Shown: in pieces, positions 38,359 through 46,707 of the stretch | How positions within the stretch are numbered: the stretch's first letter is position 1 | How the letters are laid out: each line of letters opens with the position of its first letter | Assembly: GCF_003864975.1 (NCBI RefSeq) | Contig: NZ_BHGL01000014.1 | Span: 1-58,783 of the forward strand | Reading direction: 5' to 3' | Origin: Sulfuriferula thiophila | Lineage (GTDB): Bacteria > Pseudomonadota > Gammaproteobacteria > Burkholderiales > Sulfuriferulaceae | DNA: 58,783 bases | Made by a program: the position numbers and the translations under genes | Notes under the pieces: generated by a model | What the model saw: the letters and a program-made list of their open reading frames with translations, nothing else | Told to the model about the DNA's origin: nothing | Databases searched by the model: none

Positions 38359-39065
38359 GCGAATACCTCTTGGGCAATAATATGTAATCCGGTGAGTACC
38401 AGATTGTCCTCTAAACGTACGGGAAGCGAAAGATGCGGTGCCAATAAATCGGCATCGCCGCCATTCAGCCAGATTTGTACGGGTTGTTGCGTGCGTTGTT
38501 GCAGTGTTGCGGCCATATGCTCAATCGCGCCAATGAGTGCCAACTGGCAGCCGCTGGTAATGGCATCGGCAGTGGTGCCGGGAAAATTGGCAAATGTGCC
38601 GGTGCTGACTTTCAGTTGCGCAGCGTTCTGTGTGAGTGCTGAGCGCATGAGCTGGTAGCCGGGGGCAATGATGCCGCCCAGGAATTCGCCGGCATGCAGC
38701 GCATCCACAGTAAGTGCTGTACCCGCGCCGACAATTAGCGCTGTGCTGGCACCAAGCTGGTGAGCAGCGATTAAAGCCGCCCAGCGGTCGCTACCGAGCT
38801 GGCTCGGTTGTTCGTAGTGATTACTTACTCCGCATTGCCGGGGTGTGGCATGAATGGTGTTGGCGGCAGGAAAGCTTGCGGCGATGGCGAGGCCGACAGA
38901 TGCACCGGCGACATTGCTGACGATGATGTGATCTGCAGAAGAGATGTGTGTCGGCAATAAACCGATTTCGTCGTGGGCAAGATAGCCGCGCTGCTGCCAC
39001 TGTTGGCCGTCGTGCAGCCCCCATTTGATGCGTGTATTGCCAGCGTCGATAGCGAGTAAGTTCAT
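38355..39065 (-). CDS. coaX: type III pantothenate kinase
   Basis: A 236-residue CoaX of the ASKHA fold. The phosphate motif is AIDAGNTRIKWG at the N-terminus, the adenosine motif ALIVGAGTALTVDAL (about residues 113-127), with GGIIAPGYQLM next to it. It catalyses the first step of CoA synthesis and, unlike PanK-I/II, is not feedback-inhibited by CoA. It lies 4 bp after birA and overlaps the SPOR gene by 4 bp; the birA-coaX pairing is common in proteobacteria. Confidence 0.95.
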   Translation of the reverse strand: MNLLAIDAGNTRIKWGLHDGQQWQQRGYLAHDEIGLLPTHISSADHIIVSNVAGASVGLAIAASFPAANTIHATPRQCGVSNHYEQPSQLGSDRWAALIAAHQLGASTALIVGAGTALTVDALHAGEFLGGIIAPGYQLMRSALTQNAAQLKVSTGTFANFPGTTADAITSGCQLALIGAIEHMAATLQQRTQQPVQIWLNGGDADLLAPHLSLPVRLEDNLVLTGLHIIAQEVFA

Positions 39066-39069
39066 GGCG

Positions 39070-40050
39070 TCAGGGTGCTCTGCGCGTTAAGTGCACTTCG
39101 CCGCTGTTGACCGCAATTTGCTTATCATCCGCCGTGTGCAGCAATAGGGCGCCATTCTCGGCCAGGCCGATGGCATCGCCGATTATTTCACTGCCATTGG
39201 CCATGAGCACGCGAACTGGTTTATTGGCAAACGCGTGCGCGGCTTGCCATTCATGGCGCAGATTGCTGAGGCCGTGCTGTTCGAATTCATCCATGACTTC
39301 GTGCAAATGGCTAAGCAGTGCAGCAAGCAATGCATTGCGGTCGATAAGAGCGCCATGTATTTCGGTGAGGTCGGTAACCGATTGATCAATGCTGTCTCTC
39401 ACGGTCTCGGGCAGTTGCAGATTGATGCCAATACCGATAATCGCCACTGTAGGTCCGGTCACGTCACCTTGTACTTCGATCAAGATCCCTGCAAGTTTGC
39501 GATGCTGCCACAATACGTCGTTGGGCCATTTCAGTTGCACTTCGTCTATGCCAAACTGGCGCAAGGTACGCAACAAAGTCACGCCTACCGCCAGGCTCAG
39601 CCCGGCCAAAGCGGCCATGCCCTGATTGAAGCGCCAGCGTATCGAACAGGTCAGGCTGCCACCCAGTACGCTTTGCCATACGCGGCCACGCCGGCCACGG
39701 CCCGCGTGCTGGGTTTCTGCCACCAGGCAATGCCGGTGCGGTGCGTCGGATGGTGCGCGCAGTAAGGCGGCGTTGGTCGAATCGATGCTGTTGACAACTT
39801 CGATGCTGAAATTGGCAGCGTTAACGCCCAGTGCAGTATTGATCAGGGCGGCATCCAGCCAGTCGGGGGCGATGGGCAGACGATAGCCGCGGCCGCGAAT
39901 TTTGTGTAAGGTTATGCCCATGCTGCTGGCAGTGTTGAGTGTATTGCAGATGCTGGCGCGTGACACCCCGAACTGTTGTGCGAGGGTTTCGCCGGAGTGG
40001 AACTTGCCATCCGAAAGCGTGCGCAATAAAGGCAGTAATAAAGTATGCAC
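39070..40050 (-). CDS. birA: bifunctional biotin ligase / repressor BirA
   Basis: A 326-residue protein. The N-terminal winged helix (LLRTLSDGKFHSGETLAQQFGVSRASICNTL) precedes the ligase domain with the biotinyl-AMP loop AETQHAGRGRRGR and KWPNDVLW, and a C-terminal SH3-like domain. It attaches biotin to the acetyl-CoA carboxylase carrier and can repress biotin genes. There is no ATG near the N-terminus. GTG at 40050 matches the usual family start; an in-frame TTG at 40098 would add 16 residues. Neither has a good ribosome site. Confidence 0.9.
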   Translation of the reverse strand: MHTLLLPLLRTLSDGKFHSGETLAQQFGVSRASICNTLNTASSMGITLHKIRGRGYRLPIAPDWLDAALINTALGVNAANFSIEVVNSIDSTNAALLRAPSDAPHRHCLVAETQHAGRGRRGRVWQSVLGGSLTCSIRWRFNQGMAALAGLSLAVGVTLLRTLRQFGIDEVQLKWPNDVLWQHRKLAGILIEVQGDVTGPTVAIIGIGINLQLPETVRDSIDQSVTDLTEIHGALIDRNALLAALLSHLHEVMDEFEQHGLSNLRHEWQAAHAFANKPVRVLMANGSEIIGDAIGLAENGALLLHTADDKQIAVNSGEVHLTRRAP

Positions 40051-40141
40051 GTAGGGTGTATGCGGAAATAAGCGAAATCTTACCTTAAGACCATGCAAAA
40101 TACGTAAAATAACGGCAGATATTTAAGGCGATAGAACAAGG

Positions 40142-40543
40142 ATGGGATATAAAAGACAGGCGCGCATCGTGTTTCTGGGCGGGTTGCATCCCGCACCGGC
40201 CAATCTTGCGGCACATTATGCGCAAAAACTGGGTAGCGAATGGATGGAGGCGCGCGCGGCGGTATTGACAGGTGTGTCCGGCGAAGTGGCGGTGCTGGAT
40301 GATGCATTGCTGGCGTGGGCGGATTTGCTGGTGACGCTGGATGGCGCGGCGTTAGCTGCGCGCCCGCCATTGTGTGCGGGTATGCAGCATCGCCATTATC
40401 CGTTTGAGCCGATCCCGCCGGTAACTGATAAAGCTGGCTGGAGCGAGCTGGCTGCACGCGTGCGTGAGCGGGTGGAAGGCATGATAGGCGGTATGCGTCT
40501 GCTGGAAAAAGCCGCGCAAAGCGCCACTACTAATGATTTATAA
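40142..40543 (+). CDS. degenerate low-molecular-weight phosphatase-like protein
   Basis: A 133-residue protein with the outline of the LMW protein-tyrosine-phosphatase/arsenate-reductase fold. It has a first strand (ARIVFLGGLHPAPANLAAHY), a helix, LLAWADLLVTLDGAAL in place of the usual ADLIVVMD segment, and a late HYPFEPIPP... region. The catalytic Cx5R loop is absent: no Cys lies in the loop after the first strand. It is therefore probably a non-catalytic binding protein, but the assignment rests on pattern resemblance. It is divergent from birA and precedes the cyclic-nucleotide-binding gene by 30 bp. Confidence 0.6.
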   Translation: MGYKRQARIVFLGGLHPAPANLAAHYAQKLGSEWMEARAAVLTGVSGEVAVLDDALLAWADLLVTLDGAALAARPPLCAGMQHRHYPFEPIPPVTDKAGWSELAARVRERVEGMIGGMRLLEKAAQSATTNDL

Positions 40544-40573
40544 TGAAGCAGATTTAATAATAGGGAGTATGAA

Positions 40574-41077
40574 ATGGTTGCAAAGCAATTAGCGGAACAT
40601 GCTGAACTGGCTCAATTCATGAGTCATCAATATTTATGCGAATCACTGACCGTGTCTGAAGTGAACACGCTGCTGAATTACCTGACCGTATTGCATTTTG
40701 ACAATGATGACATCGTGTCTGATGTGGGTGATGTGGGTGATGAGCTGTATTTTGTCGTGAAGGGCGAAATCGCCCTGATCATTCCGGACGGTCAGAATGA
40801 ATATGAAGTGGTGCGTTCCGGTCCGGGCGAAATGCTGGGGATGATGTCATTCTTCGATAAGCGCGCACGTTCTGCACGTCTGGTTGCCAAGGCGACTGAT
40901 ACCCAGTTGCTGAAATTGTCACGGGCGATGTACAAGCGTATGAAAGTAGAGCATCCGTATATCGCGATTAATATCGTCGAACAGGCTGTATTGAGTCTGG
41001 ACAAGTTGTTCCGTTCAGTCAGCAGTGATTATGCGCAATTTTCGCATTATCTGTATGGTGCCGGCTCCAAGATTTAA
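40574..41077 (+). CDS. cyclic nucleotide-binding domain protein (no HTH)
   Basis: A 167-residue protein with one cNMP-binding beta-roll (about residues 35-140). The characteristic FVVKGEIALIIPDG and GPGEMLGMMSFFDKRARSARLVAKATDTQLLKL cover the phosphate-binding cassette region. There is no DNA-binding domain, so it is not a CRP transcription factor; it may act by protein contact. Whether it binds cAMP, cGMP or nothing cannot be told. AGGGAGTATGAA gives a good ribosome site. A hairpin separates it from the convergent PilZ gene. Confidence 0.87.
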   Translation: MVAKQLAEHAELAQFMSHQYLCESLTVSEVNTLLNYLTVLHFDNDDIVSDVGDVGDELYFVVKGEIALIIPDGQNEYEVVRSGPGEMLGMMSFFDKRARSARLVAKATDTQLLKLSRAMYKRMKVEHPYIAINIVEQAVLSLDKLFRSVSSDYAQFSHYLYGAGSKI

Positions 41078-41085
41078 AGCAGGCG

Positions 41086-41116
41086 TTTGCACGATGCATG
41101 GCTGGTATCGTGCAAA
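41086..41116. terminator. hairpin between CNB and PilZ genes
   Basis: A perfect 10-bp inverted repeat TTTGCACGAT/ATCGTGCAAA with an 11-base loop between two convergent stops. There is no long T-tract, so termination may be weak or Rho-assisted. Confidence 0.55.
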
Positions 41117-41124
41117 GACCGCCG

Positions 41125-41820
41125 TTATTTGTTTTCCAGGATTTTCTGGTAGACCAGGCTTTGTAATGCCAGCAAGTCCGAGGTGGGTACGTCGAGGAAT
41201 TGCAAACCGTATTTGATGGGATTGACTTCATCGTCAGTGCTGGTAAGCGAACGTATTACGCACTTGAGCGAGGGGTGAACCACGATATCGTGGACTTTGG
41301 CGCGGAAAGCAATACGCAACAGATCGTCTTTTTTGCCCAGCGGACTGGATGCGGCGATCGCCGCACCGGTGGTGCTGATGTCGGTGATACTGATGGGTGT
41401 GGTAGTCTCATTTTCGCCATGCGTGATGTTGCTGGAAACGCCGATCAGATCGAAATTGATGCGGGCGGAAGCGCGGATAGGCACTTTCTGTGTGACTTTA
41501 GGGTAACTCAGATGCAGGTAAGGCAGTGGCGAGTTGCAGACCTTGATGATCTCGCTGGGGAATGCGTAAGCCGCTGTGCCGGAAAAGGCGCGTACCATCA
41601 GATTCTGGCCTTCGCGTAACAGCATCACGCTGTTGTTAACGGTAGGGGCGGTGATCATGATGGTTTTGCCGGCAAGGTAACCGAGCAGTTTTACCGAATG
41701 GCGGATTTCCTGTTTGTCGGTACTGATTTGCACTTGAAACATGTCGCCCACGCGCGCTTTGATATCTTCAAAGTTAGCGATGATTCTGCTGGGGGCGGCG
41801 GGCTGAGCTGTTGCGTTCAT
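41125..41820 (-). CDS. PilZ domain protein (YcgR-like)
   Basis: A 231-residue protein with an N-terminal YcgR-like beta domain (about residues 20-110) and a C-terminal PilZ domain (about 115-225). c-di-GMP contacts are visible: RASAR (RxxxR) at the domain junction and DISTTGAAI (D/NxSxxG). It should bind c-di-GMP and, if YcgR-like, act as a flagellar brake; no flagellar genes are in the window. It is divergent from the SPFH operon with only 46 bp between starts. Confidence 0.88.
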   Translation of the reverse strand: MNATAQPAAPSRIIANFEDIKARVGDMFQVQISTDKQEIRHSVKLLGYLAGKTIMITAPTVNNSVMLLREGQNLMVRAFSGTAAYAFPSEIIKVCNSPLPYLHLSYPKVTQKVPIRASARINFDLIGVSSNITHGENETTTPISITDISTTGAAIAASSPLGKKDDLLRIAFRAKVHDIVVHPSLKCVIRSLTSTDDEVNPIKYGLQFLDVPTSDLLALQSLVYQKILENK

Positions 41821-41866
41821 GTTATGTCCGTATCGTTGTTAAACAAATCATAAGTAGGGAGGATAT

Positions 41867-42868
41867 ATGAGTTTATTCGACTTTGCCAAGAAACAGTTTA
41901 TTGATGTCATTCAGTGGACTGAGCCCGAGGACGGTATCCTGGCTTATCGTTACCCGATGGCGGAAATGGAGATCCAGAATGGTGCCTCGCTGACTGTACG
42001 CGAATCGCAATTGGCGGTGTTCGTTGACGAGGGCAAAGTGGCGGATAGTTTTGCCCCCGGACGTTATACCCTGACCACTCAGACCTTGCCGGTACTCACC
42101 TATCTGAAGAACTGGGACAAGCTGTTTGAGTCTCCCTTCAAGTCCGATGTGTACTTTTTCAGCACCCGTCTGCAAATGGATCGCAAGTGGGGTACGCCTA
42201 ATCCTATCACCATCCGTGATCCGGAATTTGGCGTGGTGCGGCTGCGCGCGTTTGGTATCTATGCCTATCGCATGGTCGACCCGAAAAAATTCCATACCGA
42301 AATCAGCGGTACGCGCGAAATTTATACCGTAGCCGATCTGGATGGCCAGTTACGCAATACCATGATTGCGGCAATGACCGATCTGTTTGCGCAGTCCGGC
42401 ATTGCCTTTCTGGATATGGCAGCAAATCAGGATGAGCTGGGCAAGCGCTTACATGAAAAGCTGCAGCCGGTCTTTGAACGCTACGGCCTGGAACTGGATA
42501 ATCTGGTGGTGCAGAACGTGTCCTTGCCGGAAGAACTGCAAGCCATACTCGATCAGCGTATCAGCATGAATGTCGTTGGTGATCTGGGTAAATATACGCA
42601 ATTTCAGACCGCACAGGCGATACCGGTTGCGGCTGCCAATGAGGGTGGTGTAGCCGGCATCGGCGCGGGATTGGGTGTTGGCGTTGGTATCGGTCAGGCC
42701 ATGGCGGCGTCGATGACGCCTGCTGCGGGTGCAAACAATATCAGCGCTACCCCGCCAGAAGATATTCCTGCCTTGCTGGAAAAGCTGCATGAGCTGACTA
42801 CCAAAGGCATCCTTAGCGTTGCAGAATTTGAGGCGAAAAAAGCCGAGCTGTTGAAAAAGCTGAGCTAG
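41867..42868 (+). CDS. SPFH domain protein with C-terminal SHOCT (YdjI-like)
   Basis: A 333-residue protein. Residues ~1-235 form an SPFH/Band-7 domain of the so-called virion-core-like group (IDVIQWTEPEDGILAYRYP, RESQLAVFVDEGKVADSFAPG). A Gly/Ala-rich hydrophobic stretch (about 248-285) and a short SHOCT helix pair at the end (LLEKLHELTTKGILSVAEFE) follow. SPFH proteins oligomerise on membranes. GGGAGG lies close to the ATG. It heads the operon SPFH-DUF4178-peptide-DUF350-spermidine synthase-like-oxidoreductase. Molecular function unknown. Confidence 0.9.
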   Translation: MSLFDFAKKQFIDVIQWTEPEDGILAYRYPMAEMEIQNGASLTVRESQLAVFVDEGKVADSFAPGRYTLTTQTLPVLTYLKNWDKLFESPFKSDVYFFSTRLQMDRKWGTPNPITIRDPEFGVVRLRAFGIYAYRMVDPKKFHTEISGTREIYTVADLDGQLRNTMIAAMTDLFAQSGIAFLDMAANQDELGKRLHEKLQPVFERYGLELDNLVVQNVSLPEELQAILDQRISMNVVGDLGKYTQFQTAQAIPVAAANEGGVAGIGAGLGVGVGIGQAMAASMTPAAGANNISATPPEDIPALLEKLHELTTKGILSVAEFEAKKAELLKKLS

Positions 42869-42875
42869 ACAGTCG

Positions 42876-44786
42876 ATGAATTACGTCGCGCATTGCCCGT
42901 CCTGCGGGGCGCAGGTGCAGTTCCGTTCGGCTGCATCGGTGCTGGCCGTCTGCGAATATTGTCAGAGCACATTGATCCGCCATGATCTGGAGCTGGAAAA
43001 TATCGGCAAAATGGCCACCTTGCTGGAGGATGCCTCGCCATTGCAATTGGGCGTTGAAGGCCGTTATCATGGCGGCCATTTTGCCATCATCGGGCGTATT
43101 CAGTTGCAATACGCGCAAGGGCTATGGAACGAGTGGTTTGTGCTGTTCGACAATCAGCGCACTGGCTGGCTGTCGGAAGCTTCCGGCAGTTTTGTGTTTA
43201 CTTTCCCCACTGCCATTACCCGGCCTGTGCCTGCTTATGCCGAGATCAGGCTGGGCCAGCATGTCACGCTGCTGAATCAGGATTTCAGCGTTACCAATAT
43301 CGAAACGGCCCATTGTATTGCTGGCGAAGGTGAACTGCCGTTCAAGGTGGGCGCCGGTTATCCCGCACCCGTGGTTGATCTGGCCAGTGCCACGCATTTT
43401 GCTAGTCTGGATTACAGTGATGATCAGCCGCAACTGTATTTGGGCGAAGAAGTCGAGTTGTCGGCGCTGGCGCTGACTGGCCTGAAAGATGCGGCAGAAA
43501 CTGCGGCATTGCACATTAAAAATTTCAACTGTCCGAGTTGTGGCGCGCCCTTGCGCGTCCATGTGCAGGGTACATTAAGTGTGGCGTGTGGTGGTTGCGG
43601 GGCGGTGGTTGATAGCAGTAGTGATAATTACAAGATACTTGCCAAATATCATGCACAAGTCAGTTATACCCCACGGCTGAGTCTGGGCAGTCGTGGCAAG
43701 TTTCGCGGCGCGCAGTATCAAATTGTCGGTTATTTACGTCGCCGCGTCACCGTCGATGGGCTGCCTTACGAATGGTCGGAGTATTTGCTGTATAGCGACC
43801 GGCACAGCTTCCGCTGGCTGTCCGAGGAGCGTGGTCACTGGAATTTTATTTCGCCCACTACGCGTACACCAAAAGTCATTCCATCCGCAGCAAAAGCCAA
43901 GGTCAGTTTTCTGGGGCGGAATTATGTGCATTTTCAGCATAACACCGCTGTTATTACCTATGTGATCGGCGAATTTTACTGGCGTATCCAGGCCAACGAG
44001 ACGGCGGAGGTTGACGATTATATTTCCCCGCCGCTGATGCTGAGCCGGGAGCGGACTGCCAGTGAGGTGACCTGGTCGATTGCCGAATATGTGCAACCGG
44101 AAGAAATCGCTGCGGCATTCAAGCCAGCCCAGCCGTTGCTTGAGCCTGATGGCATCGCGCCGAATCAGCCTTCGCCCCATGAGGATAATAAACACCGGTA
44201 TGGCAACGCCTTTGCGCTATTGGCGCTGCTGCTACTGTTGCTGCAAATGGGTTTTGTTATATGGGCACAACGCGCGCCGGTGTACCACCAGACGCTGAGC
44301 TGGGATGCCTATGGTGTGCGCAGTACGACAACCGAGCCGTTCGAAGTCAAGGGTCATACCGCTAATCTGCAGGTGCGCAATCAGACCAGCCTGAGCAATA
44401 ACTGGCTGTATCTGGATATGGCGCTAGTAAATGTCGATACCGGACAGCGTTATGCGTTCGGACGCGAGTTGAGCTATTACTACGGCTGGGATGATGGTTC
44501 CTGGTCCGAGGGCAGTGCGACAGACAGCGTATTGTTATCGGCGGTGCCGCCGGGCAAGTATTTCATGCAGGTGGATGCCGAACTGGATGCAAGCTCGCCG
44601 CCGGTGACTGATCAGCTTGATCTGGTGCGTGATGTGCCTAACTGGAGCAATTTCTGGCTGACGCTGGCGGCGCTAAGTATCTTGCCGCTGGTAGTCTGGT
44701 GGCGTGGCAGCCGATTCGAGACGCGGCGCTGGGAGGATAGCGATTATGCCGATGCAGGCGACAGCAGTAATGACGGAGAGGATTGA
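42876..44786 (+). CDS. DUF4178 protein with two zinc ribbons
   Basis: A 636-residue protein. Two similar units each begin with a zinc ribbon and continue into a DUF4178 beta domain: CPSCGAQ...CEYCQ at about residues 7-32 and CPSCGAP...CGGCG at about 217-243. Both carry the motif W.EW/W.SE followed by YLLYSDRHSFRWLSEE-type sequence. The C-terminal part has two membrane helices (about 445-465 and 588-605) around a beta-rich periplasmic segment. Function is unknown; it recurs with SPFH, DUF350 and spermidine-synthase-like genes. It starts 7 bp after the SPFH gene; its stop overlaps the next small gene by one base. Confidence 0.88.
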   Translation: MNYVAHCPSCGAQVQFRSAASVLAVCEYCQSTLIRHDLELENIGKMATLLEDASPLQLGVEGRYHGGHFAIIGRIQLQYAQGLWNEWFVLFDNQRTGWLSEASGSFVFTFPTAITRPVPAYAEIRLGQHVTLLNQDFSVTNIETAHCIAGEGELPFKVGAGYPAPVVDLASATHFASLDYSDDQPQLYLGEEVELSALALTGLKDAAETAALHIKNFNCPSCGAPLRVHVQGTLSVACGGCGAVVDSSSDNYKILAKYHAQVSYTPRLSLGSRGKFRGAQYQIVGYLRRRVTVDGLPYEWSEYLLYSDRHSFRWLSEERGHWNFISPTTRTPKVIPSAAKAKVSFLGRNYVHFQHNTAVITYVIGEFYWRIQANETAEVDDYISPPLMLSRERTASEVTWSIAEYVQPEEIAAAFKPAQPLLEPDGIAPNQPSPHEDNKHRYGNAFALLALLLLLLQMGFVIWAQRAPVYHQTLSWDAYGVRSTTTEPFEVKGHTANLQVRNQTSLSNNWLYLDMALVNVDTGQRYAFGRELSYYYGWDDGSWSEGSATDSVLLSAVPPGKYFMQVDAELDASSPPVTDQLDLVRDVPNWSNFWLTLAALSILPLVVWWRGSRFETRRWEDSDYADAGDSSNDGED

Positions 44787-44944
44787 TGTTATATAAAAGT
44801 TTTATTGCCACTAGCCTGTTTCTGCTGGCGTTGTTCAGCTATGCGCAATATCACGGCTGGAGTGTATGGGGTGTGAATGAGGCCAAACACGGTAGCGGCA
44901 GTGGCGGGCATGGCGGCACCGGGCGCAGTATTTATCACAAATAA
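44786..44944 (+). CDS. 52-residue membrane-anchored Gly/His-rich peptide
   Basis: A small gene read directly from the sequence. It has one N-terminal hydrophobic helix (SFIATSLFLLALFSYA, residues 5-20), then a short tail rich in Gly, His and Ser (VNEAKHGSGSGGHGGTGRSIYHK). It starts at the ATG overlapping the DUF4178 stop (TGATG), with GGAGAGG just upstream, and ends 12 bp before DUF350, so it lies in the middle of a translationally coupled operon. The function is unknown. Its exposed tail contains Lys and Gly residues and it is adjacent to a membrane aminopropyltransferase-like enzyme; being a substrate or assembly partner is a hypothesis only. Confidence 0.7.
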   Translation: MLYKSFIATSLFLLALFSYAQYHGWSVWGVNEAKHGSGSGGHGGTGRSIYHK

Positions 44945-44956
44945 TGGAGAAGTCTA

Positions 44957-45172
44957 ATGGACTTATTGAATCCGCAATACCTGCTTAATTCGCTGGTGTA
45001 CTCGATTCTGGGTATAGCCGTATTCTGGATCGCTTTTGTCATCATTGATAAGCTCACACCATATGATCTGTGGCGCGAGCTGGTCGAAGAGCGCAATACC
45101 GCGTTGGCTATCGTGATTGCAGCGATGTGTCTGGGTCTGGCGCTGATCATTGCATCGGCAATACATGGCTGA
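44957..45172 (+). CDS. DUF350 membrane protein
   Basis: A 71-residue protein with two membrane helices (about residues 12-30 and 48-68) separated by a polar loop (DKLTPYDLWRELVEERNTA), the DUF350/YjfL half-unit pattern. E. coli YjfL has two such units; this short form probably dimerises. TGGAGAAG precedes the ATG. Its stop overlaps the next start. DUF350 genes co-occur with spermidine/glutathionylspermidine-synthase-like enzymes; the function is unknown. Confidence 0.85.
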   Translation: MDLLNPQYLLNSLVYSILGIAVFWIAFVIIDKLTPYDLWRELVEERNTALAIVIAAMCLGLALIIASAIHG

Positions 45173-46694
45173 TAGTTCGCGGCGCTTGCCGTTGCAGTTC
45201 GCGCTGTTATTTTCGGTATTCATTATTGCTTCCTGCGGACTGGTGTACGAGCTGGTGGCGGGCGCGTTATCGAGCTATCTGCTGGGCGATTCGGTGACGC
45301 AATTTTCCACCGTCATCGGTGTGTATCTGTTCGCGATGGGTGTGGGCTCGTATTTGTCGCGCTTTATCGAACGCGGTGTGGTGGCGCGCTTTATTCAGGT
45401 GGAGCTGCTGGTCGGGGTGATAGGCGGCTCCTCGTCTATGGTGCTGTTTGCGGTATTTGCCTATCTGGCTTCGCCGTTCAAATGGGTGCTGTACGGCGAA
45501 GTGTTGCTGATCGGCATTCTGGTCGGGCTGGAAATTCCACTGGTGATGCGTATTCTCAAGCAGCATTACAGTTTTAAGGACTTGGTGTCGCAAGTGCTCA
45601 GCGTGGATTATCTGGGCGCGCTGGTGGTGTCACTGGCGTTTCCTATCCTGCTGGTGCCGCATCTGGGGCTGATCCGCACCAGTTTGTTGTTCGGGCTGTT
45701 CAATGTGCTGGTGGCGGTGTGGAGTATCTGGCTATTTCGCCATGAGCTCGGCGCGCGCTGGGTGTTGCAGGTGCAGGCAGGCGTTGCCGCGTTGTTGCTG
45801 GCCAGCGGGCTGGTGTTTGCGGAGCGCTTCACCACGCTTGCCGAGGAAAACCTCTACGCCGATCAGATTATCTATAACGAAACGACTGCCTATCAGCACA
45901 TCGTGCTCACGCGCTGGAAAAACGATTTGCGCCTGTTCCTGAATAATAATCTGCAGTTCTCTTCGCGTGATGAGTATCGCTACCACGAGGCGCTGATTCA
46001 TCCTGGCTTGCAGGCTGTGCGTGGCGCGCATCGGGTTTTGGTGCTGGGCGGCGGCGACGGGCTGGCGGTGCGCGAAATACTCAAATACCCGCAGATCAGC
46101 CATGTCACGCTGGTGGATCTTGACCCGCGCATGACCCGCCTGTTTAGCCATAACACCCAACTGACTGCGCTGAATGGTCATGCGCTGACTTCGCCCAGGG
46201 TGACGGTGATTAATGACGACGCCTTGCAGTGGCTGGAACGCAATCAGGACAGTTTTGATTTCATTGTGGTGGATTTTCCCGATCCAACCAGCTTTGCGCT
46301 GGGTAAGCTGTATTCGCAAACCTTCTACCGCCTGCTCGACAAACATTTGTCGCAACACGGGCTGGCGGTTATTCAGTCGACTTCGCCACTGTATGCCCGG
46401 CAGTCGTTCTGGAGCATCGTGCACACCATACAGAGTGTGGGGCTGACTACTACGCCGTATCACGCGCTGGTGCCTTCATTTGGCGAATGGGGTTTTGTCA
46501 TTGCCAGCCATCTGCCTTATGCTCCACCGACCCGGTTTGACGTGGCGGGCTTGCGCTTTGCGAATGCCAGCCTGATGCCGGTGCTGTTCCAGTTTCCGCC
46601 GGACATGAGCGAAGTGCCTGCCGAGGTGAATCGTCTTAATAATCAGGCGCTGGTGCGTTATTACGAAGCGGAGTGGAAAAATCAGGCGCCGTGA
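45165..46694 (+). CDS. membrane-bound spermidine synthase-like protein
   Basis: A 509-residue protein with about seven membrane helices in residues 8-220 and a C-terminal spermine/spermidine synthase domain (about 235-490). The AdoMet-type motif is VLVLGGGDGLAVREI and the acidic end of the next strand is VTLVDLD. The catalytic acidic loop reads VDFPDPTSF instead of the VD..DP of soluble SpeE, so substrate or activity may differ. QFSSRDEYRYHE matches the substrate-side Tyr/His. The ATG at 45165 overlaps the DUF350 stop by 8 bp. Predicted chemistry: aminopropyl transfer from decarboxylated AdoMet; the acceptor is unknown. Confidence 0.88.
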   Translation: MADSSRRLPLQFALLFSVFIIASCGLVYELVAGALSSYLLGDSVTQFSTVIGVYLFAMGVGSYLSRFIERGVVARFIQVELLVGVIGGSSSMVLFAVFAYLASPFKWVLYGEVLLIGILVGLEIPLVMRILKQHYSFKDLVSQVLSVDYLGALVVSLAFPILLVPHLGLIRTSLLFGLFNVLVAVWSIWLFRHELGARWVLQVQAGVAALLLASGLVFAERFTTLAEENLYADQIIYNETTAYQHIVLTRWKNDLRLFLNNNLQFSSRDEYRYHEALIHPGLQAVRGAHRVLVLGGGDGLAVREILKYPQISHVTLVDLDPRMTRLFSHNTQLTALNGHALTSPRVTVINDDALQWLERNQDSFDFIVVDFPDPTSFALGKLYSQTFYRLLDKHLSQHGLAVIQSTSPLYARQSFWSIVHTIQSVGLTTTPYHALVPSFGEWGFVIASHLPYAPPTRFDVAGLRFANASLMPVLFQFPPDMSEVPAEVNRLNNQALVRYYEAEWKNQAP

Positions 46695-46707
46695 TTTTCT
46701 GCTGAGC

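Noticed and set aside
45150-45164. TTG at 45150 as start of the spermidine synthase-like gene
   Set aside because: The ATG at 45165 overlaps the DUF350 stop and gives the expected polar N-terminus before the first membrane helix.
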